Shown here: positions 1-9,720 of the stretch, one piece after another
How positions within the stretch are numbered: the first letter of the stretch is position 1
How the letters are laid out: each line of letters opens with the position of its first letter
Translations under genes and position numbers: made by a program
The notes under the pieces: generated by a model
Databases searched by the model: none
What the model was told of the DNA's origin: nothing
What the model saw: the letters and a program-made list of their open reading frames with translations, nothing else
From: Chloroflexota bacterium
Lineage (GTDB): Bacteria; Chloroflexota; UBA5177; JANWHV01
Assembly (NCBI GenBank): GCA_025924845.1
Contig: JAICHN010000180.1
Span: 1 to 9,720 of the forward strand
DNA: 9,720 nucleotides
Direction of reading: 5' to 3'

Positions 1-1392
1 CCGGCCCGTGGTGAGCAGAACTTTCGGCTGAAAGTACGCGAGCAGCTCGTCATCGCGGACGGCCTTCCTGAGGTCGTGTACCAACTCCAATCGGCGCACG
101 GTATGTCGATCTTGAGTTGCGTCGTACACCGTCACGCCGAGGTGCCTGCGCTTGGCCACATACATGGCCACGTCCGCGTGTTGCAGCAGGGTGTGCGCGT
201 CTTCGCCGTGTTCCGGAAAGACGGCAACGCCGATACTGGCCGCCAGGTCAAGTTGATGTTGGTGGACCGAAAAGTGCCCTTCGAACTCCTTCAGAACCAG
301 TCTAGCCAGTTCCCGAGCCGTTTCGGGATCGGCGGCCGGAAGAATGATGCCGAATTCGTCGCCCCCCAGGCGAGCGATCGTCTCGGTTGCCCCAAGTGCT
401 GCTTGTAGGCGCGTCGCCACCTGACGCAACACCAAGTCACCAATCTGATGGCCAAGCGTATCATTCACCTCGTTAAACCGATCCAGGTCCAGGAGCAGGA
501 GGCTGACCGGCTGCCCCGTGCGCGCGGCGCTTTGTAGAGCGGACTCCAACTGTTCGTTGAGCAGCAGCCGATTTGGCAGCCCGGTTAGGCTGTCGTGGAC
601 CGCTTGATGGCGGAGGGCCGCCTCCATCTCGACGCGGGCCGTGATATCCATGGAAATGCTGCTCATCCCCACCAGGGTGCCCTGTTCATCCAGAATCGGG
701 GAATCGGTGACCAGGACGGGGAACGTAGTTCCGTCGCGCCGCCGCACCATGCACTCACCGGACCACCCGCGACCGCGCCGCAAGGAGCCGTCCGCCTCCC
801 CTATCGGCCAGAGATTGGCCAGATCGGCGGCCAATTGCGCTCGGGACGTACCCACCACCTCGGCCGCTGACCAACCGTAGAGGGTTTCGGCGAAGCGGTT
901 CCAATAGCGAATGGTGCCGTTCAGGTCGGTCGCGATGACTGCCTGATTGACCGCATCAAGCAGATCAGCCTGATAGCGCAACTCGCCCTCGGCCCGGCGC
1001 TGCCGCGCGCGTAAGGCGCGTTCATCAAGAGCGCGTCGCACGGCGTCACCCAGTCTGCTCAGGCGATCCTTGAGCAAATAGTCCGATGCGCCGTCCTTGA
1101 TATAGTCGACCGCTTCGTCGTCTAAAATCGTGCCCGTGACCACAATGACGGGCAGATCATGCTGGAGATTCCGAATCAGGCTCAGGGCCGCCCGCGCCCC
1201 AAAGGACGGCATGCCGTGATCCGCGATCACGATATCCCACTCCGCGCGAGCCAGGGCGTCCAGCATGCCCTGCGCCGTGTCAACCCGCTCGTACACCAGA
1301 TCGAACCCTTGCCTACGAACCGTGGTCGTAACCAGGGCGGCATCACTCAGCGAATCTTCAATCAAGAGGAGGCGCAGTCGGGGCAGAGCCAC
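1..1392 (-). CDS. REC-PAS-GGDEF-EAL response regulator (c-di-GMP turnover), C-terminus cut by window edge
   Basis: This frame is open for 464 codons from a GTG at 1392-1390 to the window edge without a stop. Residues 1-120 form a receiver: acidic pair E12/D13, phospho-acceptor D58 in ADHGMP, T86 and K108 (LLKDRLSRL). Residues 135-255 read as a PAS domain ending in SISMDITARVE. Residues 265-425 are a diguanylate cyclase domain with an intact GGDEF at 343-347 and the expected D302, N310 and D319 of the metal and guanine site. The allosteric RxxD position reads GATE, so product inhibition at that site is probably lost. DLRKAVRDDELLAYFQPK (440-457) is the opening of an EAL phosphodiesterase domain whose catalytic EAL lies outside the window. 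The expected role is cytoplasmic making and/or breaking of cyclic-di-GMP under phosphorylation control. It starts 2 bases after the preceding regulator's stop, so the two are cotranscribed. Whether the net activity is cyclase or phosphodiesterase cannot be judged here. Confidence 0.93.
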   Translation of the reverse strand, partial: MALPRLRLLLIEDSLSDAALVTTTVRRQGFDLVYERVDTAQGMLDALARAEWDIVIADHGMPSFGARAALSLIRNLQHDLPVIVVTGTILDDEAVDYIKDGASDYLLKDRLSRLGDAVRRALDERALRARQRRAEGELRYQADLLDAVNQAVIATDLNGTIRYWNRFAETLYGWSAAEVVGTSRAQLAADLANLWPIGEADGSLRRGRGWSGECMVRRRDGTTFPVLVTDSPILDEQGTLVGMSSISMDITARVEMEAALRHQAVHDSLTGLPNRLLLNEQLESALQSAARTGQPVSLLLLDLDRFNEVNDTLGHQIGDLVLRQVATRLQAALGATETIARLGGDEFGIILPAADPETARELARLVLKEFEGHFSVHQHQLDLAASIGVAVFPEHGEDAHTLLQHADVAMYVAKRRHLGVTVYDATQDRHTVRRLELVHDLRKAVRDDELLAYFQPKVLLTTGR

Positions 1393-1394
1393 GC

Positions 1395-1841
1395 TTAGGG
1401 CCTCGGCGTCTGATTCAACACTAACCAATACAACCCTAGATGATCGATTGCCTCGGCAAAGCGACTAAAATCCACCGGCTTACGCACGTAGCTGTTGACG
1501 CCCAGGCGATAACTCTCGACCAGGTCACGCTGCTCGTCGGACGAGGTCAAAATTACCACCGGTAAATAGCGGGTGCGTTCATCCGCCCTCACTGCCTGGA
1601 GCACCTGCAAGCCGTCAACCTTGGGCAGTTTCAGGTCCAACAGCATGACCTGAGGCAGTTCACGCGCGTCGCGCCCTTCATGGGCGCCGCCGGCGAACAG
1701 ATAATCCAGCGCCTCCACCCCGTCATGGGCCACGATTACCTCGTTGGCAATACGGCTCTTCTTAAAAGCGCGCAACGCCAGCAACTCATCGCGCGGATTA
1801 TCTTCAACCAACAAAATTACCGGGCGCTCGGATCCAGCCAT
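1395..1841 (-). CDS. Rcp1-like single-domain response regulator
   Basis: The 148-residue protein is a lone receiver with no output domain. The acidic pocket is E13/D14 (LLVEDNPRD), the phospho-acceptor D69 (MLLDLKLPKVDG), the switch T99 (VVILTSSDE) and the conserved lysine K121 followed by proline. The spacing, the AHDGVEALDYLF segment and the C-terminal LGLYWLVLN resemble the Rcp1 family, the cognate regulators of cyanobacterial phytochrome kinases. The open frame extends 24 codons further upstream, but that part is a glycine-rich read-through of the kinase gene. The ATG at 1841 overlaps the kinase stop as TGATG and has a Shine-Dalgarno six bases upstream, so it is preferred. By family it would accept phosphate from the adjacent CHASE3-GAF kinase and act through protein contacts or as a phosphate shuttle or sink. 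The partner is inferred from gene order. Confidence 0.93.
   Translation of the reverse strand: MAGSERPVILLVEDNPRDELLALRAFKKSRIANEVIVAHDGVEALDYLFAGGAHEGRDARELPQVMLLDLKLPKVDGLQVLQAVRADERTRYLPVVILTSSDEQRDLVESYRLGVNSYVRKPVDFSRFAEAIDHLGLYWLVLNQTPRP
1401..1404 (-). promoter_or_regulatory. Ribosome binding site fixing the GTG start of the GGDEF gene
   Basis: GAGG on the minus strand ends 8 bases before the GTG at 1392. It lies inside the last codons of the upstream response regulator. No ATG is available in the same frame nearby, and the only other candidates (such as a TTG at 1428) lie deeper in the neighbour, so this site supports the GTG start. Confidence 0.5.
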
Positions 1842-3925
1842 CACTCTCTCCCTTGCCCCTGACCAACCGTAAAGTAAATGGTAGCACCCTGGCCCACCAC
1901 CCCCTCCGCCCACACCTGCCCGCCATGGCGATGGATGATGCGCTGGACTGTCGCCAGGCCGATACCAGTGCCCTCAAACTCTCGGGCCGAATGGAGGCGC
2001 TGAAAGGCCCCGAAGAGTTTGTGGGCATAGGTCATATCGAAGCCCGCGCCATTGTCACGTACAAAGCATACCGTGCGCCCATCGCGCTCCATCGTTCCGA
2101 CCTCGATGCGCGCCTCCGGCACGCCACGCGTGAACTTCCACGCATTACCGATCAAGTTTTGCAAAACAATGCGGAGCAAACGTTCGTTTCCTCGAGCGAT
2201 CCAGTGCTCGGGAATGGCGAGGGTCACCAGGCGATCCGGGTTAGCCTCCCGCATCTCCTCCCCGACCGAGCGCGCCAGTGCTGCCATATCCGCTTCGTCG
2301 TACGTTATTTCGGTACGAGCAACCCGCGATAGGTGCAGTAGATCATCAATCAGCCTGCCCATGTCATTCGCGGATCCTACCACATGTAGAAGATATTGTT
2401 TTCCATCAGCGTCGAGCGTCTCGCCGTAGTCCTCTAGAAGGGCTTGGCTAAACCCCGCGATGCTCCGCAGCGGCGCCCGAAGATCGTGCGACACGGAGTA
2501 AGAGAAGCTCTCCAGCTCCCGATTGGCCAGGCCCAGTGACTGGTTAGCCTGGTCAAGCGACCTGAACAGCCTGGCATTCTCCATGGCGGCTCCGACCAGC
2601 GGCGCCAGCGCCAGAATCGGTCCCAGTCGCTCCTCGCTGTACGCGGCTGTCTGCATACTGGATAGATTCAATGTCCCAACATCACGTCCATTGGCGCGCA
2701 ACGGGACAACGGCGAGCGAGCGAATACCCTCTGCCATGCAGATCTGAAGGTCCTCGCGCAACTGGTCCGGGGGCAAGGATGTCAAATCGTGAAGAAGCAG
2801 GCAGCGTTGAGTAGGTTGGACCAAGCTGCTCGATACCGCAGGGTAAGGAAGGGTTGCCCCCGCGCCGAGGCGCTCGCTCGCCAGCCCTTCGGCATAAAGC
2901 ACTGTCATCATCTCCTCGGTGGCGTCAACGGCCCACAGGCTCAAACGATCAAAGGGTGCAAGGTCACGAGTGCCGGCCGAGAATGCCGCCCAAACCGTAT
3001 CCAGATGCAGGGTCGAGCCAAGCAGTTCGGCCAGGGTACGCTGCACATGCAATTGCCGACGCATCCAATCCATTTGTCGGCCGAGCCGCGTGAACTCAGT
3101 CGCGCCCGAAATGGTAATCGGTCGGCCCAGATCGCCCTGGCCAATCACCATGGCGGCATGGGCCAATCGGCCAAGCGCTCCCATGATGCCGCGCATGGTC
3201 AGCCAGGCCACCAGGGAAACAAGACCAAGCATTCCAAGCAGCACGATAAAATTTACGCCGCCGGTTTGATCTACCGTCTTGAGGCTGACTCGCAGGTCCG
3301 CTGCCCGCTCCGTCGCCAGGTAGTTGGACAATCGGCGCGCGGACTGGTCGAGCCGGTCAAACAGGGTGTTCTCGTGCAACACATCGGCGGCCAACCTCGG
3401 CGACCCCAGGTCCGGCAGCCCGGACTGTTGGAGGTAGGGCGTCGCCCATGCCTGCCAGGCTCGCGCATCCGAGCGCATCGCGCCGAGCAAGGCGCGGCCC
3501 GGTGCATCGAGCGCCATGAGGTGGCTTGCGCGTTGCTGAAGGGCGGGCAGCGCGCGCACCGCGTCGGCGTAGCGCCGCCTGAACATAGGATTGCCGGTGA
3601 GTAAGTAGCCGCGGAGGCCGGCCTCCGCCTCATGTTGCAAGTTCTCGATCCGTGAAACGGCGCCCGCGACGGCATCAAGCGTGTTGACCGAGTGCGTATA
3701 GTGAGCTCGCAGGACCTGTATGCCGGCAAATGCCGCAGTCATGCCGAACAACAACCCCAGCACCAGCACTATATAGCCGGCAAGCAGCCTGCCGCGGACG
3801 CCACGAAAAATCCCCCGCCAACCAGAGGACACGTCAGGTACCCAGTCTATGCCCACACACCCGCCCACCTGAGCACGCACCTCTTGTAGGCTTTTAGTAG
3901 AGCATACAAGCAGGCAGACGTCCAT
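1841..3925 (-). CDS. Membrane CHASE3-HAMP-GAF sensor histidine kinase (phytochrome-kinase type core)
   Basis: The 694-residue protein has a first membrane segment at about 46-70. A CHASE3-like extracytoplasmic helical domain follows at about 75-215, with its typical signature ENLQHEAEAGLRGYLLTGN at 94-112. A second membrane segment is at about 224-244, then HAMP (247-298), GAF (299-450), HisKA (470-535) and HATPase_c (575-687). The phospho-accepting residue is H480 in SVSHDLRAPL. The N box is around N594, the G1 box has D624 (RDNGAGFD) and the G2 box GTGIGL is at 652-657, so all catalytic motifs are present. The ligand is unknown. The kinase core resembles those that pair with Rcp1-like regulators, and such a regulator is the next gene, overlapping by one base. 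The start is uncertain: at ATG 3925 the only purine-rich stretch, AGGGG, touches the start codon, and GTG codons at residues 16, 20, 24 and 32 would shorten the N-terminal tail before the membrane segment without changing any domain. Confidence 0.93.
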   Translation of the reverse strand: MDVCLLVCSTKSLQEVRAQVGGCVGIDWVPDVSSGWRGIFRGVRGRLLAGYIVLVLGLLFGMTAAFAGIQVLRAHYTHSVNTLDAVAGAVSRIENLQHEAEAGLRGYLLTGNPMFRRRYADAVRALPALQQRASHLMALDAPGRALLGAMRSDARAWQAWATPYLQQSGLPDLGSPRLAADVLHENTLFDRLDQSARRLSNYLATERAADLRVSLKTVDQTGGVNFIVLLGMLGLVSLVAWLTMRGIMGALGRLAHAAMVIGQGDLGRPITISGATEFTRLGRQMDWMRRQLHVQRTLAELLGSTLHLDTVWAAFSAGTRDLAPFDRLSLWAVDATEEMMTVLYAEGLASERLGAGATLPYPAVSSSLVQPTQRCLLLHDLTSLPPDQLREDLQICMAEGIRSLAVVPLRANGRDVGTLNLSSMQTAAYSEERLGPILALAPLVGAAMENARLFRSLDQANQSLGLANRELESFSYSVSHDLRAPLRSIAGFSQALLEDYGETLDADGKQYLLHVVGSANDMGRLIDDLLHLSRVARTEITYDEADMAALARSVGEEMREANPDRLVTLAIPEHWIARGNERLLRIVLQNLIGNAWKFTRGVPEARIEVGTMERDGRTVCFVRDNGAGFDMTYAHKLFGAFQRLHSAREFEGTGIGLATVQRIIHRHGGQVWAEGVVGQGATIYFTVGQGQGRE
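1848..1853 (-). promoter_or_regulatory. Ribosome binding site for the Rcp1-like regulator
   Basis: AGGGAG on the minus strand lies six bases before the ATG at 1841, within the last codons of the kinase gene. Together with the TGATG overlap it indicates translational coupling and decides the start against the longer reading frame. Confidence 0.55.
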
Positions 3926-3998
3926 CCCCTAAATGTGGATGAACGTATGAAAAGGTCAGAAAGAGATATGCATTCTCTCAAAAAGGCCATCGGAAGAG

Positions 3999-4004
3999 TA
4001 TAAT
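3999..4004 (+). promoter_or_regulatory. Candidate -10 element (TATAAT) for the hybrid kinase gene
   Basis: TATAAT matches the bacterial housekeeping sigma consensus exactly and lies 76 bases before the ATG at 4081, giving a leader of roughly 70 bases. At 17-base spacing the -35 position reads TCTCAA, a poor match to TTGACA, and there is no TG extension. The call therefore rests on the hexamer and its intergenic position alone. Confidence 0.35.
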
Positions 4005-4067
4005 CCTGTGACGAGTGTGGTTCGCGAGCTGGTGAACAGCGTAGCTCTATTGCATTTTGCACCGCGC

Positions 4068-4074
4068 GGGAGGG
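4068..4074 (+). promoter_or_regulatory. Ribosome binding site deciding the start of the hybrid kinase
   Basis: GGGAGGG lies six bases before the ATG at 4081. The frame also opens with a TTG at 4057, but nothing resembling a Shine-Dalgarno precedes that TTG, and this site would lie within its coding region. A second ATG at 4084 is also within reach, so the start could move by one codon. Confidence 0.6.
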
Positions 4075-4080
4075 CAGGCG

Positions 4081-7902
<3,822 letters not shown>

Positions 7903-7922
7903 TCCCAATACCTCGGGAATCC

Positions 7923-7948
7923 GTAGGGGCATCCCCTTGTGGGTGCCC
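7923..7948. repeat. GC-rich hairpin repeat, copy 1 (imperfect)
   Basis: This 26-base copy matches the second copy at 7987 except for one T/C change and one extra T. It folds as an 8-base-pair stem (7927-7934 with 7941-7948, one G-T wobble) around a 6-base loop. It lies 20 bases after the stop of the hybrid kinase. Repeats of this kind are scattered between genes in Chloroflexota genomes (recollection, not checked). No T-tract follows on either strand, so a standard intrinsic terminator is not supported, though the stem may still slow or stop convergent transcription. Confidence 0.7.
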
Positions 7949-7986
7949 TGAACTATGAACGGCAACGGGGACGGGATATGGACCAA

Positions 7987-8015
7987 GTAGGGGCACCCCC
8001 TGTGGGTGCCCCTAC
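7987..8015. repeat. GC-rich hairpin repeat, copy 2 (perfect 12-bp inverted repeat)
   Basis: GTAGGGGCACCC (7987-7998) and its exact reverse complement (8004-8015) enclose a 5-base loop, CCTGT. The copy begins 64 bases after copy 1, in the gap between two convergent genes, 21 bases from the stop of the leftward kinase-regulator gene. The perfect stem could act as a bidirectional transcription barrier or as a 3'-end stabiliser of both messages. It lacks a T-run on either strand. It is best read as a REP-like dispersed repeat with a possible secondary role. Confidence 0.75.
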
Positions 8016-8035
8016 AAGCGGTAGGAAACGCCGCG

Positions 8036-9720
8036 CTAGAGTGGAATCAAGCCAAGCTCGCGGCCGCGGCCGACCGCTTCGGTGCGCGTGGTCACGCCGA
8101 GCTTACCAAATATGCTGGCCAGGTGGGTTTTGATCGTGCTCTCACTCAGTTTCAACTGGAAGGCTATTTCCTTATTGCGCAGCCCACCAGCCAGAGCCCG
8201 CAGCACCTCGATCTCGCGCTCGGTCAGTGCCTCGACCATGTCGCCCTGTCGCGCCAGAGCGCCAAACCGCTCGACCAGTTTGTGAGCCACGACCGGCTGC
8301 AACAGCGACTCGTTCCGCGCCACCGCGTGTACCGCATCCATCAATTCCTCGGCGGTAGCGTCCTTCAACACATAGCCTTTGGCGCCGGCCTTAATCGCCT
8401 CATAGATATAGTCATCGTCGTCAAAAGTCGTCACGACCAAGCAGCGAATATCGGGAAAGTGCGCCCGAGCGCGCGCAATCACCTCGGTGCCGGGAATATC
8501 CGGTAATTGCAAATCGCACAGCACCACGTCCGGTTTGAGTTCCGCGATCACCCTGAGTCCCTCGGCGCCGGTGCTTACCGCTTCCAGCACACGAAAATCC
8601 GGCTGTTCACGTAACATACGTGAGAGGCCGTCACGAACCATGGCATGATCGTCGATCAGTACAATACGGATCGGCTCACCGGCCGCCGGTTTCGCGCGAG
8701 GCTCGATGACGGGCTGGACCGGAACGACACGCTCTTTGGGGAGGGGCGGCGCCGGATCGAACGGCAGTTCCACCTGGACGCGCGTGCCCTGGCCCGCCGC
8801 GCTCTCGATACGCATGTTTCCCCCAACCTGGCGCGCCCGTTCAGCCACGCTTGACAGACCCAGTCTGCCCACCGAGAGATTCAGCGTCTCCGGATCGAAA
8901 CCCTTCCCATCATCCTCCACCTGGAGCGACAAACCATGCAAGCCATAGTTCAGGAGGACGCGTACCTGCGACGCCCCGCTGTGGCGCATCACATTGTCCA
9001 GAGTCACAAGCATGAGACGCTGCACCACGGCTCCGATCTCCGAGGCGATCATACGATCCTCGCCGACCACGTCCACCTGGGGATGAAGATTGGCCCGCCG
9101 CTCGAAGCGTCCGGCCTCTTCCGCGACCACTACCCGAGGTCTGCGGAGATCAACGGACGTCGGACGAAGATTCCATACCAGCCGCCGCGTTTCCGCCGCC
9201 GCCGACCGTCCCATACCTCGAGCCTGCTCCAGCCGATCATGGAGCGGAGAATCGGCCGGGACAGCGGTCGCCAGTGAGTCCAGTTGCATGACCAGCCCCG
9301 TAATGGTCTGAGCCAGAACGCCATGAATTTCGCGCGCCAGGCGATCCCGCTCGTCTCGAACGGCGCTGTTACGGGTATCGGTCAGAACCTGCTCACGCTG
9401 TAGGGCGGCACCGAGCATGGAGGCAAATCTACCGACCAGCGCCACCTCGGCCTCAGTAAAAGCTCCCCGGCGCCGCCCGATTAGCACCAGGCCCGCCGCG
9501 GGGTCCACCTTGCCCGCGACCGGCACGGCCAGGCAAGCCTCAAAGCCCGCGGTACGAAGCGCCTTGCGCACCTCCGGACCCTCGCCTGGGTCATGGCCAT
9601 TCAACAGCCAGGGCGCGTCTGTTTGCGCGAGAAGGGCGGCAATGGAGTCGGCAACGCCTGCCGGCATGCCTTCACCGTCGGAAAATAGCGCCTCCAACGG
9701 CGGGTTGCCGTTCGGCATGA
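8036..9720 (-). CDS. NarX-type kinase fused to NarL/LuxR-type response regulator, N-terminus cut by window edge
   Basis: The frame is open from the right edge to a TAG at 8038-8036. Residues below count from the ATG at 9718, which is probably internal because the GAF domain is already under way. GAF remainder is 1-112; HisKA_3 is 118-190 with acceptor H132 in LAREIHGVLAQ; a HATPase of the same family is 228-320 (N242, D269/D270 in VEDDGKGFD, GLSSVAERA). A proline-rich linker (321-347) joins this to a receiver (350-470; D356/D357, acceptor D402 in VLCDLQLPD, T430, K452) and a LuxR-type helix-turn-helix (497-556, from LTEREIEVL to TRTEAVGRGRELGLI). No in-frame ATG, GTG or TTG occurs in the linker, so this reads as one chain. 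No membrane segment is seen. It is expected to sense through GAF and bind DNA as a phospho-dependent dimer. The residue after H132 is Gly where NarX and DesK relatives have Asp or Glu. Confidence 0.93.
   Translation of the reverse strand, partial: MPNGNPPLEALFSDGEGMPAGVADSIAALLAQTDAPWLLNGHDPGEGPEVRKALRTAGFEACLAVPVAGKVDPAAGLVLIGRRRGAFTEAEVALVGRFASMLGAALQREQVLTDTRNSAVRDERDRLAREIHGVLAQTITGLVMQLDSLATAVPADSPLHDRLEQARGMGRSAAAETRRLVWNLRPTSVDLRRPRVVVAEEAGRFERRANLHPQVDVVGEDRMIASEIGAVVQRLMLVTLDNVMRHSGASQVRVLLNYGLHGLSLQVEDDGKGFDPETLNLSVGRLGLSSVAERARQVGGNMRIESAAGQGTRVQVELPFDPAPPLPKERVVPVQPVIEPRAKPAAGEPIRIVLIDDHAMVRDGLSRMLREQPDFRVLEAVSTGAEGLRVIAELKPDVVLCDLQLPDIPGTEVIARARAHFPDIRCLVVTTFDDDDYIYEAIKAGAKGYVLKDATAEELMDAVHAVARNESLLQPVVAHKLVERFGALARQGDMVEALTEREIEVLRALAGGLRNKEIAFQLKLSESTIKTHLASIFGKLGVTTRTEAVGRGRELGLIPL

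Larger units (their letters stand above)
3926..4080. promoter_or_regulatory. Divergent intergenic region between two sensor kinase genes
   Basis: These 155 bases separate the two divergently read kinases and are clearly more AT-rich than the flanking genes. Promoters for both directions must lie here or inside the genes. The only strong match is a TATAAT on the plus strand at 3999-4004; its complement includes TATACT reading leftwards. I see no convincing -35 element for either direction, and no clear inverted repeat that would mark an operator. Confidence 0.5.

Noticed and set aside
1842..1913. 24-residue N-terminal extension of the Rcp1-like regulator
   Set aside because: It is a glycine-rich alternative reading of the end of the kinase gene. 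The receiver fold begins just after the ATG at 1841, which has a good ribosome site and the TGATG overlap.
2789..3604. 271-codon plus-strand open frame
   Set aside because: It lies entirely opposite the CHASE3-HAMP-GAF coding sequence, whose domains are clear. The composition is arginine, glutamine and histidine rich with no domain.
4057..4080. N-terminal extension of the hybrid kinase from a TTG
   Set aside because: No ribosome binding site precedes the TTG, while GGGAGGG lies six bases before the ATG at 4081. The extra eight residues belong to no domain.
7987..8015. Intrinsic transcription terminator
   Set aside because: The stem is perfect, but no T-run follows on either strand. It is recorded as a repeat with only a possible barrier role.
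7923..8015. CRISPR array or attachment-site pair
   Set aside because: There are only two copies, one of them imperfect, with a single gap of about 38 bases and no cas, integrase or transposase gene in the window.
9716..9718. ATG at 9718 as the true start of the kinase-regulator fusion
   Set aside because: The GAF domain is already incomplete at this point and only two bases remain upstream, so the gene more likely begins outside the window.

Overview
The window is a dense cluster of bacterial two-component signalling genes: five protein-coding genes, all of them sensor kinases, receivers or fusions of the two. No metabolic, transport, RNA or mobile-element genes were recognised. Together they hold four histidine-kinase catalytic cores and four receiver domains, with one cyclic-di-GMP output module and one DNA-binding output module. 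The DNA is GC-rich. The architectures (CHASE3-GAF kinase with an Rcp1-type receiver, very large PAS/GAF hybrid kinases, NarX-like GAF kinases) and the intergenic repeat of the type GTAGGGGCACCC...GGGTGCCCCTAC suggest a filamentous or environmental member of the Chloroflexota. That assignment is an inference from style, not a proven identity.

Layout. Positions 3925 to 1 (minus strand) form a tightly packed operon. It starts with a membrane CHASE3-HAMP-GAF histidine kinase (3925-1841). An Rcp1-like single-domain response regulator follows (1841-1395), whose ATG overlaps the kinase stop in a TGATG. The third gene is a REC-PAS-GGDEF protein entering an EAL domain (1392 to the left edge), starting 2 bases after the regulator stop and cut by the window. 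A 155-base divergent region (3926-4080) with a perfect TATAAT separates this operon from a plus-strand hybrid kinase of 1273 residues (4081-7902), in the order PAS-GAF-kinase-REC-PAS-PAS-kinase, so it has two complete kinase cores. After a 133-base convergent gap with two copies of a GC-rich hairpin repeat comes a minus-strand gene (8036 to the right edge, 5' end cut). It fuses a NarX-type GAF/HisKA_3 kinase to a NarL-type REC-LuxR-HTH regulator in one chain.

How the genes may work together (inference). The minus operon looks like a sensor feeding two receivers, one a shuttle or sink and one controlling c-di-GMP turnover. The hybrid kinase could relay internally or to other proteins. The NarX-NarL fusion looks like a two-component system in a single polypeptide acting directly on transcription. 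In it the acidic residue that normally follows the phospho-accepting histidine is a glycine, so its kinase activity is in doubt. The fusion, the missing acidic residue and the double kinase are the points most worth a second look.
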